Source: a bacterium (GTDB lineage: Bacteria; Zhuqueibacterota; Zhuqueibacteria; Zhuqueibacterales; Geothermadaptataceae). Taken from it: DNA of 37,363 nucleotides. This document shows, piece after piece, positions 8,042 to 16,183 of the stretch (positions are counted from its first letter, which is position 1; the number at the start of each line of letters is the position of its first letter). Position numbers and translations under genes: made by a program. The stretch covers positions 1-37,363 of the forward strand of contig JAJRYV010000124.1 of the NCBI GenBank assembly GCA_024275575.1, written 5' to 3'. The notes under the pieces were generated by a model, which searched no databases, was not told the origin of the DNA, and worked only from the letters and a program-made list of their open reading frames with translations.

Positions 8042-9115
8042 TTAGACCGTTTGTTTACCGGCATATTTTTGTACCGTGCGTTTATCATGTGCCTGCTGTT
8101 CAGCGATTTGCGGAGAGATACGACCCTGTCGCAAAAGTTTGATCAGCGCGCTATCGATGGTTTGCATGCCCACCGCACCGCCAGTCTGAATCGCTGTATA
8201 AATCTGATGTGATTTATCTTCACGGATCAGATTACGGATCGCGCTGGTGGCCACCATGATTTCGTGAATTGCACAACGACCGTTGCCGTCGGCGTTGGGC
8301 ACCAGGCGCTGCGCCACGATGCCCATGATGGCATTGGCGAACATCGAGCGAATCTGCCCCTGCTGTTCGGGTGGAAAAACGTCGACGATGCGGTTGACGG
8401 TTTCAGCAGCGCTCATGGTGTGCAGAGTGGCAAAAACGAGGTGCCCGGTTTCAGCAGCGGTCAGGGCGAGAGAAATAGTTTCGAGATCACGCATTTCACC
8501 GACGAGAATGACATCGGGGTCTTCCCGCAATGCGGCGCGCAATGCGTTAGCAAATGATTGTGTGTGTTCGCCGAGTTCGCGCTGATTGATGAGGCAGTTT
8601 TGCGGTGTATGCACATATTCGATGGGGTCTTCAATGGTTAAAATATGGTCTCGCCTTTCTTTGTTGATCAAATCGATCATCGCTGCCAGAGTCGTCGATT
8701 TTCCGGAGCCGGTGGGGCCGGTGACAAGCACAATGCCTTTGCGTTCGCGGGCGAGGTTGTAAATTCCCGGCGGGCAGTGTAATTCTTTGAGATCGCGCAC
8801 TTTGTCGGGAATGACCCGCAGAGCGATGCTGCCGCCGCGCAATTGTGAATAAACATTGGTGCGGAAGCGGGCGAGATTGGCAACCGAATAGGCAAAATCG
8901 TGTTCGAGGATGGAATCAGCATGCCGGCGAAAACGTTGCGGTAAGATATCCGCCAGCAAATTTTGAAAATCCTCACGGGTGAGGGGGCGCATTTCCAACC
9001 GGCGCAAGGTGCCGTGAATGCGCAGAACCGGCGGCAGACCGGCGGAAAGATGGATATCCGAAGCCTGCCGTTCGACTGCGAAAGCGAGCAGTTTATCGAG
9101 TTCAGCTTTTGTCAT
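8042..9115 (-). CDS. pilT: Type IV pilus retraction ATPase PilT
   Basis: This is the cytoplasmic hexameric ATPase that depolymerises the type IV pilus for twitching motility. Its 357 residues carry Walker A GPTGSGKS (133-140), the Asp box TIEDPIEYVH, the Walker B region DPDVILVGEMRD, the His box GHLVFATLHT, and the PilT-specific AIRNLIRE motif that separates it from the PilB assembly ATPase. Length is typical (~345). The ATG overlaps the pilQ stop by 4 bases (ATGA). It is the last gene of the pilus operon; no pilB, pilC or pilin gene is in the window, so the rest of the machine is encoded elsewhere. Confidence 0.93.
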   Translation of the reverse strand: MTKAELDKLLAFAVERQASDIHLSAGLPPVLRIHGTLRRLEMRPLTREDFQNLLADILPQRFRRHADSILEHDFAYSVANLARFRTNVYSQLRGGSIALRVIPDKVRDLKELHCPPGIYNLARERKGIVLVTGPTGSGKSTTLAAMIDLINKERRDHILTIEDPIEYVHTPQNCLINQRELGEHTQSFANALRAALREDPDVILVGEMRDLETISLALTAAETGHLVFATLHTMSAAETVNRIVDVFPPEQQGQIRSMFANAIMGIVAQRLVPNADGNGRCAIHEIMVATSAIRNLIREDKSHQIYTAIQTGGAVGMQTIDSALIKLLRQGRISPQIAEQQAHDKRTVQKYAGKQTV

Positions 9116-10809
9116 AATTTGATAATTTGCGGGGTGATGAAAATAACCAGATCTGTCTGCAGTTTTTCGATACTTTTGTTCTGAAAAAAATGTCCGAGCA
9201 AGGGGATGTCGCCCAGGAGCCAGACCTTGCTTACGGTCTGCACTTCCCGTTCTTTAATCATACCGCCGATGACGATGGTTTCGCCGTTTTTCACTTTGAC
9301 GACGGTGTCCACTTCGCGGCGGGTGGTGATGGGCGCGGTATTGCCGGAAACTGTGATCTGGCCTGTCACCTCTTCGATAATCGGATTGACGTACATCGTG
9401 ATCGTATTATTGGGTGAAAGATGCGGCGTAACACGCAGCATGATTCTCACATCGCGATAGCTGAATGTCACCAAATCACCCTGCCCGCCGACCCCGCGAT
9501 TGATCTGCGGAATGGGAAAATTTGTGCTCACGGAAATATCCGAGGGTTCATTATCCATTGCCAGAATGCGCGGGTTTGAAATGAGTTTCGTTTTGGTATT
9601 TTTGTTTAAAAAATTTAAAACCGCGGAGAATTCCGAGGTCGTCAGCGTACCCAGGGTCAGGCGGCCGTCGGTGTTCGGCAGCCGGCTGCGGCTGCTGTAT
9701 TTACGAATCTGGTCTGCCGGCGTGCGGATTTCATCAAAAATATCCAGCGCCAGCGATTTTGACCAGTCGATACCGACGTTGCTTTCGGTTAATGGCGTAA
9801 CCTCCACCAATTTTGCTTCGATGAGTACCTGTGGTACGGCGATATCAATTTTAGCGATAAAATCCTCGATCATCTCAATTTGAGCCGGAAAATCGCGCAC
9901 CAGCAAAAGGCTTGAACGCAGCCAGTAGCGTTGCTCCCGGTCCGGCGGCACACGATTGTTCACCTCATAAACATCTTTTTGGTTGTGAAAACTGGTAGCG
10001 ATGACTTTCACTTTGCCTTTTTCGGAAATGAGCTCTTTTACCGCTTCTTCGATATTGTTGGCGTTGATATGTTTGAGCTGGAAAACACGTGTGAGCAGCG
10101 CTTCGGTATTGATCTGATCTTCCGGTTTGACCAGCACGACGTCATTTAAAATGACGTAATTATAACCGTTGGCCAGCAGAATACTCTCCAGCGCCTGCTC
10201 CAGGGTGACGTTGTGCAATGCCACGGTAATTTTCCCACTAACGCTGTCGCTGGCGACGATATTCAATTTGTTCTGCCGGGCAAACAGACGCAGAACATTG
10301 CCGATATCCGCATCGCGAAAATCAACGCTTATTTTGATGCCGCTGCCAAGTCGTCGCAGCAAGTTTTTCCGGCTTCTTTTCTGATTTTTCCGGCCTGCAG
10401 CGGGTGTTTGTGGCGTCTTGTCTGCGGTAGAGTTTTTAATAAAAACAGTGATCGTGCGGTTATTTTTTCGCACTTCATAAGGCAGGTTTTTCGGGAAAGT
10501 GATGCGCGCTTTCAAAACTGGCGGGCTATCCATCCATTTTTCCAGAACGACATTTTCATTCCAGGCTTTTTCCAGAATCGAATCTGCAGGCACGGCCGCC
10601 ATCGTGTTGTGAAAATAGATCAGTACTGCCGGTGGATTTTCATCGCTCACGGTGCTGTATTCCACCTGCTCGCTGAAGTAAAAAATATAGCGCTCACCAT
10701 CGGGCGACAATGTGCGCTTGACCTGCAGTAAAGTATTCGGCTGCGCCAGAATATTTTGCGCTAAAAAAAATAAAAAACTAATTATTGCCATGTGGTATAT
10801 TTTGCCCAT
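9112..10809 (-). CDS. pilQ: Type IV pilus secretin PilQ
   Basis: This is the outer-membrane secretin through which the pilus exits. A signal peptide (MAIISFLFFLAQNILAQ) is near the N-terminus. An AMIN-like beta domain covers ~25-125. A secretin/TonB short N-terminal domain lies around 160-235 (SVDFRDADIGNVLRLFARQ), then an N1-like domain and the secretin domain (~315-565) with VPQVLIEAKLVEV, GETIVIGGMIKE and the end TDLVIFITPQII. At ~565 residues it is shorter than proteobacterial PilQ, with few AMIN repeats. I chose ATG 10809; ATG 10791 just before the hydrophobic stretch is also possible. The start overlaps the end of the pilP-like gene by 14-32 bases. Confidence 0.92.
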   Translation of the reverse strand: MGKIYHMAIISFLFFLAQNILAQPNTLLQVKRTLSPDGERYIFYFSEQVEYSTVSDENPPAVLIYFHNTMAAVPADSILEKAWNENVVLEKWMDSPPVLKARITFPKNLPYEVRKNNRTITVFIKNSTADKTPQTPAAGRKNQKRSRKNLLRRLGSGIKISVDFRDADIGNVLRLFARQNKLNIVASDSVSGKITVALHNVTLEQALESILLANGYNYVILNDVVLVKPEDQINTEALLTRVFQLKHINANNIEEAVKELISEKGKVKVIATSFHNQKDVYEVNNRVPPDREQRYWLRSSLLLVRDFPAQIEMIEDFIAKIDIAVPQVLIEAKLVEVTPLTESNVGIDWSKSLALDIFDEIRTPADQIRKYSSRSRLPNTDGRLTLGTLTTSEFSAVLNFLNKNTKTKLISNPRILAMDNEPSDISVSTNFPIPQINRGVGGQGDLVTFSYRDVRIMLRVTPHLSPNNTITMYVNPIIEEVTGQITVSGNTAPITTRREVDTVVKVKNGETIVIGGMIKEREVQTVSKVWLLGDIPLLGHFFQNKSIEKLQTDLVIFITPQIIKL

Positions 10810-11281
10810 CAAACCGGTCCCGACCTAAATGTAACGTGAGTAACTCTTTGCCGCGGCGGGCGATTACTTTATCATGATATATTTTAACCACTTTCAACGT
10901 CGAGGTCTGCTCACCCTGGCGTAAAATATGATCGCCGATGATGGCAAAAGCTTCGTTGCCCTGCCAGACGATGCCAGAAAGTTTCGTGCTGCTGGAATCG
11001 GCACTGCTGTCGCCATGCGAAAGCACCAGCCCACCTTCGAACGGGTCTTTGCCCCAGGTGTCGTAATGCACCAATGGTTGGCCGCTGCGCAGGCGTCTTT
11101 TCAATTCCGCATTGCTGATATTTTCTATCTTCACCGGTTGAACCCGTTTGGGGGCGGCTGTTGCCGTTTTTACCGGCTGCGGTTTCGCCTCTTCAGCGGC
11201 GCTGAAAAAGAACTGATTGACAACGAAAATTAATGCTGAAATCAGCGTGACGGCGACGAGAATTTTTTCCCTTTTCTGCAC
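10778..11281 (-). CDS. pilP: PilP-like inner-membrane pilus alignment protein
   Basis: The 167-residue product has one N-terminal membrane segment (ILVAVTLISALIFVVNQFFF), a Pro/Lys/Ala-rich linker, and a small beta-rich C-terminal domain that starts at WGKDPFEGG. It contains LSGIVWQGNEAFAIIGDHILRQGE, the pattern of the PilP/GspC homology-region fold linking the inner-membrane PilMNO complex to the secretin. The start is GTG, chosen for AAGGA eight bases upstream. It lies between pilO and pilQ, exactly where pilP is expected. Similarity is by pattern and position, so the family call is good but not certain. PilP is often a lipoprotein; here a membrane anchor replaces the lipobox. Confidence 0.75.
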   Translation of the reverse strand: MQKREKILVAVTLISALIFVVNQFFFSAAEEAKPQPVKTATAAPKRVQPVKIENISNAELKRRLRSGQPLVHYDTWGKDPFEGGLVLSHGDSSADSSSTKLSGIVWQGNEAFAIIGDHILRQGEQTSTLKVVKIYHDKVIARRGKELLTLHLGRDRFDGQNIPHGNN

Positions 11282-11301
11282 TGATACATCCTTGGTATAT
11301 C

Positions 11302-11664
11302 CTACATTTTCGCCTGTGCGCTTTTGCGTTTATCGCGCTGCAGATACAAATTTCCACGCACGACAACTGCGATATCTGGATAACTTTCCGGGCTGATGAC
11401 CATTTCCAGACGTGAAATCGAAAATAAAAATGCTTGTTTGTCCAGCGATTCGATAAAGCGACCGACATGGCGAAACTGCCCGTTGAACGCCATTTCGATG
11501 GGTAGCAAGATGAGCGGTGATTCGTTTTCCTGAAATCCGCTCTGCAGCAGCTCATCATAACGCGGGTACATCGCTGAAAAATCGACGCGCTGGCTTGTGC
11601 CCACAGCGATCAGTTTTTGTAAAATTTGCGGCACCTGCGAGCGTGCATATATGCGTTTCTGCAA
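11302..11664 (-). CDS. pilO: PilO, C-terminal part (downstream of an in-frame TAA)
   Basis: This is the periplasmic ferredoxin-like domain of PilO, the inner-membrane partner of PilN. It has about 120 residues, including LIAVGTSQRVDFSAMYP, the PIEMAFNGQFRHVGRFIESL segment typical of PilO, and the closing strand VVVRGNLYLQR. It is in the same reading frame as the upstream piece (11680-11886), separated only by a TAA (11680-11682) and five codons. The only start codon near the break is TTG 11664, with no ribosome site. Either pilO is broken by a nonsense mutation or base error, or this domain is made separately by weak reinitiation. The original product would have been about 193 residues, normal for PilO. 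Confidence 0.7.
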   Translation of the reverse strand: MQKRIYARSQVPQILQKLIAVGTSQRVDFSAMYPRYDELLQSGFQENESPLILLPIEMAFNGQFRHVGRFIESLDKQAFLFSISRLEMVISPESYPDIAVVVRGNLYLQRDKRKSAQAKM

Positions 11665-11679
11665 AGCTTTGAGGCTGTC

Positions 11680-11886
11680 TTAATAAAGCGCCAGCGTTTT
11701 TTCAAGCATGATAACCTGTCGCTGTTCAGCTGTTGCCGCCTCAACGAGACGCACCAGGCTATTGATATCACTGCTCAACGTCTCGATCTTTATCTGTTGG
11801 GGGTGAATCACCAGGCCGTAAATTGCCGAGGCGATCGCCAGCAACAAACCGCTGAGAATGAGGATATTTTTTTTCAAACCTTTCAC
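11680..11886 (-). CDS. pilO: PilO, N-terminal part (ends at an in-frame TAA)
   Basis: The 68 residues comprise a short basic cytoplasmic start (MKGLKKN), one membrane helix (ILILSGLLLAIASAIYGLVI) and the beginning of a coiled coil ending EKTLALY. This is the standard N-terminus of PilO. The start is GTG with AAAGGA about ten bases upstream. The TAA after LALY is followed in the same frame by DSLKALQKRIYARSQ, which continues the coiled coil without any gap or frame change. The stop therefore looks like a single substitution, for example from GAA, CAA or AAA. It follows the pilM/N frame by 18 bases. Confidence 0.7.
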   Translation of the reverse strand: MKGLKKNILILSGLLLAIASAIYGLVIHPQQIKIETLSSDINSLVRLVEAATAEQRQVIMLEKTLALY

Positions 11887-11904
11887 TGTATTTTTATCCT
11901 TTGG

Positions 11905-13305
11905 TCAATAAATACACTCGATGACAAATTCAATGGTACCATCGTCACGCATGCTGCGGTTCATCATCTTTATATCTTTAAAATAACCGGCTTTTTCGAG
12001 TTTGAGAAGGAAATCCGCCAGGTTCAGGCCCTCGCGCGCCTGGTCTGCATGAGCGAGGCCCGACAGCATGATTTTTTCATGGCCTGATTCAACTTCTTTC
12101 GCTTCTTTGCCTTCGGTCACCATCATTTCGGGCTCGATGACCACTGAGCTCAGAGCGATACCTGGGGTAATTAAATGCGAGATCGCTTTCAAATGTGTTG
12201 CCGCTGTCGATTTAACTCTGCCACCGAGGCTGTAGGCACTGATTTGTTTTTTTATTCCATCGATACGCTTTGAAAGCTGCAAATAGCGTTGCCGCACCGG
12301 CTGCAATTCCTGATACTGTTGCTGCAGCAAATGGATATTATCGCTGAACTGGCTTTTTTGAATGGTGACGTAGGATGAAAAAAGGAGGAGAACGAGCATT
12401 GAAAAGGAGCCCATCCAGTTGATGATTTTTTTCGTTTTGCGCAAACGATAGGCGCCTTTCAATTCTGCCGGCAGCAAGTTTAAACCGGCAAAATTATCGA
12501 TGGCCAGCCCCAGGGCGACGGTAAATTGCGGCGCCAGTTGTTGCAATTGCGGAAATCTTTCCCATTTTTGGATGCCGGCCACAGCAAAGGGGTTCAAAAC
12601 GCGGACCTCGGATTCAAGTTCATCACTGAGGAAAGTGTGAAGATTTTTAACCAACGCACCGCCACCACTCAAATAGATGCGGTCGATCTGCCCGATTTTG
12701 TATTTGGAACGGTAATAATCGATGGAACGGCGGACTTCTTTCAGCAAACGGTCGATCACCGGGCGCAGGTTGATCTGAATATCGCGTAACGGTATTTCGC
12801 TTTCAATCGACGCACATTCGGCAGCAGTGAGAATACCGTATTCACTGAGAATGTGAATCGCTTTTTCAGAGCTGATATTTTGGTGGCCGCTGCCGTAGAA
12901 AAATGTCGAGGTGATGGCCTCGATCATTTCATTGCCTGCGGTGGGGATTTCACGATGAAAATCGGCGCGCCCTTTGTTGATGAAAACCATATGCGAACGT
13001 GTGGCGCCGATCTCAATCACCAGAATGCAGGTCCTTGCCGCGGTCTTCAGCCGCGAGATGACGCTCCAGATCGCCACCGGCGCGGCGGTCAATTTTGCCG
13101 GTGTCGCATTGATATTGCGAAAGAGTTGCAGTGATTTGTCGACCACGGGTTGCGGTGTTACCAATGCAGCTACTTCGATTTTTTCCACTGCACCGGGTTT
13201 TTTCATCCCGAGAATCTGATAATCCAGTTCTGCATTCTCTATCTCAAACGGCAGGTCTTTGCGCACCGCCCAGCGGACGGCTTCGGTCAGCTCTTTTTTG
13301 TTCAT
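11905..13305 (-). CDS. pilM: PilM (C-terminal portion) fused to PilN
   Basis: The first ~275 residues are the rest of the actin-like ATPase PilM: VLVIEIGATRSHMVFI phosphate-binding strand, RRSIDYYRSKYK, IDRIYLSGGGALVKNL and ending VALGLAI. Without a stop it continues into a PilN-type protein: NLLPAELKGAYRLRK, a membrane helix (~305-322), a coiled coil and a periplasmic ferredoxin-like domain to residue 466. The combination copies the layout of GspL of type II secretion. The ATG at 13305 lies 9 bases after a TAA, and the preceding codons (LP before MNKKEL) fit the PilM consensus. Translation therefore probably began far upstream in the original gene. No ribosome site is seen before this ATG. 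Confidence 0.75.
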   Translation of the reverse strand: MNKKELTEAVRWAVRKDLPFEIENAELDYQILGMKKPGAVEKIEVAALVTPQPVVDKSLQLFRNINATPAKLTAAPVAIWSVISRLKTAARTCILVIEIGATRSHMVFINKGRADFHREIPTAGNEMIEAITSTFFYGSGHQNISSEKAIHILSEYGILTAAECASIESEIPLRDIQINLRPVIDRLLKEVRRSIDYYRSKYKIGQIDRIYLSGGGALVKNLHTFLSDELESEVRVLNPFAVAGIQKWERFPQLQQLAPQFTVALGLAIDNFAGLNLLPAELKGAYRLRKTKKIINWMGSFSMLVLLLFSSYVTIQKSQFSDNIHLLQQQYQELQPVRQRYLQLSKRIDGIKKQISAYSLGGRVKSTAATHLKAISHLITPGIALSSVVIEPEMMVTEGKEAKEVESGHEKIMLSGLAHADQAREGLNLADFLLKLEKAGYFKDIKMMNRSMRDDGTIEFVIECIY

Positions 13306-13314
13306 TTTCGGCAG

Positions 13315-14187
13315 TTAGAGCACGCGATAAATTACCTCAATTCCGGCGATGCCGCCGACGAGCCAATCCCCGGGTTTGATCTTCGGCAGCAAAAAATCAC
13401 ATGTTTGCAACAGCCGGGCATTTTCGCTGTCGGATTCATTATCGAAAACCGTATCCTGCCCAAATTCGATTTTATCGTATTCGACGAGGGTCATTTTTTT
13501 AGCCAGTAACGAAATGCTGACGCTTTTGGTCATCGCCATACTGGTATCGATACCGATATTCGTCGGCCCGCTCAGAGATTTTTGCAGCCAGTTCAGCAAG
13601 CGCCGGAACAAACCGTCTTTCTTTGTGTTTGCGGGTAATTTTGTAAAATCGGGCGCTGCTTCTGTCATAATTTCATCCGGCACAACAGGAGGCATCTCGA
13701 GCGTTTCGCCGTGCGGAGTGGAAAATGGTGTTACCCCCGGTATTTCTTTGAGCCCGGTCTGATCTGTTTCAACGGGTACGATATCCGGTGTTTTGCCAGA
13801 CTCGCCTTCGGCGAACTTCAAACCGAAATTCCCGCTTGTATCCGCATCGTCCCCTGTGGATTGTATGGCAAAATCCGCGTCCAATGCCGTTTCGTGAGTT
13901 GTTTTATCCTGCGGAATTGTCACCGATGATGGCAATTCGTCTGTGCTTACAGCAGTGAAATCTTGCTCATCCGGCAAAATGACAGGTTGCGAGCCGGCAA
14001 ATGTGGGTGAATCGGCAAAGGCTGGTTCCGTTTCTCCGGTGGCAGGGTTGGAGAGAAGAAAGTCGAGGTCGGCATCGCCCGGGGCGGATTCGGGCGGAGC
14101 GCTCCCCTGTTGTGTTGGATATTCTGCGGCGCTGTGACTTGCGGAAAGGAATTCCAGGTCATCGTGTTGTTGAGAAATTTTTTCCAT
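13315..14187 (-). CDS. pilM: PilM N-terminal portion with a long acidic extension (ends at in-frame TAA)
   Basis: Residues 1 to ~190 are acidic, Pro/Thr/Ser-rich and probably disordered. They include recurring short motifs of the form D-L-[ED]-F-L (near 10-14 and 40-44) and DADFAIQ (~103-109). A basic amphipathic stretch (LFRRLLNWLQKSL) follows. The actin-like PilM fold begins at NIGIDTSMAMTKSVSISL (210 on). The frame ends in GIEVIYRVL-TAA; after the stop the same frame reads LPKMNKKELTEAVRWAVRKD, which is exactly how PilM proteins continue. The stop at 13315-13317 therefore splits one gene of about 760 codons. The gene starts 8 bases after the ecfA-like stop, with no clear ribosome site. Confidence 0.75.
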   Translation of the reverse strand: MEKISQQHDDLEFLSASHSAAEYPTQQGSAPPESAPGDADLDFLLSNPATGETEPAFADSPTFAGSQPVILPDEQDFTAVSTDELPSSVTIPQDKTTHETALDADFAIQSTGDDADTSGNFGLKFAEGESGKTPDIVPVETDQTGLKEIPGVTPFSTPHGETLEMPPVVPDEIMTEAAPDFTKLPANTKKDGLFRRLLNWLQKSLSGPTNIGIDTSMAMTKSVSISLLAKKMTLVEYDKIEFGQDTVFDNESDSENARLLQTCDFLLPKIKPGDWLVGGIAGIEVIYRVL

Positions 14188-14195
14188 AGGTTAGA

Positions 14196-15014
14196 TTAAA
14201 TTATCGGCGGCAGCAATAAATCATCGATGTTTGTTACCTGATCGTAATGCCGGGAAAGTTCATGAAAAACCTGAAATTCGATAGGAGAACCGATGCCCGG
14301 TTGCGGCAGTTTTTCGAGTTGGAAAAAAATTTCTTTCGGTGGCCCGTCGAGGGCGATTTTTCCTTTTTCGAGAACGATCAGACGTGAGGCCAGCAAGGCC
14401 TCCTGGGGGAATTGTGTCACGTTGATGATCGTGTGCTGTTTATGTCGCTGCAGAGTTTGCATCATTTGCAGCAACTTTTTGCGGTGAGCTTTATCGAGTA
14501 AAGAAGAGGGTTCGTCGAAAATGATGTATGCAGGTTGCATGACGAGCACACCGGCGACAGCGAGCCGCTGTTTTTCACCGCCGGAAAGCATCGCCGGTGG
14601 TTGCTGGCGAAGCTTTTCAAGGTCGAATTGCTGCAAAGCTTTGTCGACGCGGCGTTGCATTTCTCCGTGCGCCAGGCCGAGGTTTTCCAGCCCAAAGGCG
14701 ATTTCGCGCTCCACTGTGGTACTGACGATCTGATTTTCCGGGTTCTGAAAAACCATACCGACGCGGCGGCGCACTGCCGGAATTTGGTTGTGATCGGTCG
14801 CTGAAATGAGCAGTTCATCGATGGAAACGGTGCCGGAAAATGGTGTTAGCAGGCCGTTACATAATCGCACCAGAGTAGATTTACCACTACCGTTGGCGCC
14901 CATAATTGCGACAAATTCACCTTTTTGAATTTCCAGTGAAAAGTTTTCTAGCACGATTTCACGGCTGCCGTCGGGTGCGCTATAACCTGCGCAGAGGTTG
15001 TCGAAACGGATCAT
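14196..15014 (-). CDS. ECF-type ABC transporter ATPase (EcfA/CbiO family)
   Basis: This is the cytoplasmic ATPase of an energy-coupling-factor importer for vitamins or Ni/Co. Its 272 residues include Walker A GANGSGKST (39-47), an EcfA-type Q-loop QNPENQIVSTTVEREIAFGLENL, the signature LSGGEKQRLAVAG and Walker B YIIFDEPSSLLD. The position of the switch histidine reads NVTQFPQEAL, so Gln replaces the usual His. No ECF T or S membrane subunit is in the window. The start overlaps the larC stop by 4 bases (ATGA). That coupling suggests, but does not prove, nickel uptake for the LarC pathway. Confidence 0.88.
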   Translation of the reverse strand: MIRFDNLCAGYSAPDGSREIVLENFSLEIQKGEFVAIMGANGSGKSTLVRLCNGLLTPFSGTVSIDELLISATDHNQIPAVRRRVGMVFQNPENQIVSTTVEREIAFGLENLGLAHGEMQRRVDKALQQFDLEKLRQQPPAMLSGGEKQRLAVAGVLVMQPAYIIFDEPSSLLDKAHRKKLLQMMQTLQRHKQHTIINVTQFPQEALLASRLIVLEKGKIALDGPPKEIFFQLEKLPQPGIGSPIEFQVFHELSRHYDQVTNIDDLLLPPII

Positions 15015-16183
15015 GAGATGAACTGGTTGGCCATTTTTTGCAGTCGTTCATAAACGATGCGCAATGGCAGACCATGGGCGCGGGCGACTTTTTTGCAGGT
15101 CTCAAATTCGGGCACGAGCTGGGTTCCGGTTTGCGGCCGCTGGATTTTTTTAAATAATACCGGGCCGAATTCAGTATCGATTTCGATATTTTCCCGCTGC
15201 AGCTTTTCCCGCCTGACCAGGATCTCGCGCAGACCGATGGTCGTCGTTTCCTGAAAAATGATCTCGCAAACTGCATCGTGCACTTCGACTGGAGCGAGAG
15301 CGGCGAGCACGAAGCCCGGGCGGCCTTTTTTCATCAGTACCGGCGTTGCCCAGGCATCGAGGGCACCGGCGGCGATCAGTTTTTCGATGATGTACGGCAC
15401 GATTTCCGGGTTCATATCGTCGATATTGCATTCCACCTGCCAGACGGAATCACGGTTCACCTCACCACTGGCCTCACCGCGAAAAATACGCAAAACGTTG
15501 GGCATATCTTTGAAATCTCCTGTACCGGCGCCAAAGCCGGATTTTATAATTTTAAACTCCGGCACCACTTCACAAGGCGTCACCAGTGTGGCGAGTATCG
15601 CCGCCCCGGTTGGCGTTACCAGTTCTTTTCCCACCGACCCATATTTAACTGAAAAGTTTTCCAGCAGAATCGCAGTCGCCGGCGCTGGAACAGGCAGAAG
15701 ACCATGGGCGCATTTTATCGTGCCGCCACCGACAGGAATACTACGCACCCAGGCTTTTTCAATATCAAAAAAATCAAAAGCCAGGGCGGTTCCGGCAATA
15801 TCGATAACCGCGTCGAGGGCGCCGACTTCGTGAAAGTGTACCTTTTCGATACTGGTATCGTGAACCCGGGCTTCCGCAACGGCAAGTTTTTGAAAAATAC
15901 GTTTGGCTATTTGTTTGCTGGTATCGCTGAGCTCGGCAGCGTTGAGGATTTTATGAATATCCTGCAGATGGCGGTGTGGTTGCTCGGGCGGAAAATCCAC
16001 CAGCACTTGCGTGGCGGCGATATCGTTTTTGCGCACTTTGTCGATGCTGATTACCACCTGCGGCAGATGCAGTTTTTCCGGCAGGGAAAGCAGTTTCTCC
16101 CGCGGCAAACCGGCGTCGATGAATGCACCCAGCGTCATATCTCCGCTGATACCGCTCATACAGTCAAAATAAAGAATTTTCAC
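15011..16183 (-). CDS. larC: Nickel-pincer cofactor biosynthesis protein LarC
   Basis: LarC is the CTP-dependent nickel insertase that completes the pyridinium-thiocarboxylate nucleotide cofactor used by lactate racemase and related enzymes. The 390 residues begin with the hallmark MKILYFDCMSGISGDMTLGA. They contain a His-rich segment PEQPHRHLQDIHKIL, VHFHEVGALDAVIDI, GLLPVPAPATAILL and VECNIDDMNPEIVPYI. The length equals full LarC. In Lactobacillus plantarum larC is read through a frameshift between larC1 and larC2; here it is one uninterrupted frame. larB, larE and a racemase are not in the window. It is followed by the ECF ATPase with a 4-base overlap. Confidence 0.92.
   Translation of the reverse strand: MKILYFDCMSGISGDMTLGAFIDAGLPREKLLSLPEKLHLPQVVISIDKVRKNDIAATQVLVDFPPEQPHRHLQDIHKILNAAELSDTSKQIAKRIFQKLAVAEARVHDTSIEKVHFHEVGALDAVIDIAGTALAFDFFDIEKAWVRSIPVGGGTIKCAHGLLPVPAPATAILLENFSVKYGSVGKELVTPTGAAILATLVTPCEVVPEFKIIKSGFGAGTGDFKDMPNVLRIFRGEASGEVNRDSVWQVECNIDDMNPEIVPYIIEKLIAAGALDAWATPVLMKKGRPGFVLAALAPVEVHDAVCEIIFQETTTIGLREILVRREKLQRENIEIDTEFGPVLFKKIQRPQTGTQLVPEFETCKKVARAHGLPLRIVYERLQKMANQFIS

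Noticed and set aside
11302-14187. Reassigned UAA codon (alternative genetic code)
   Set aside because: Several complete genes in the window end at UAA in the expected place (pilT, ecfA-like, uxs, prfB), so a general reassignment does not fit.
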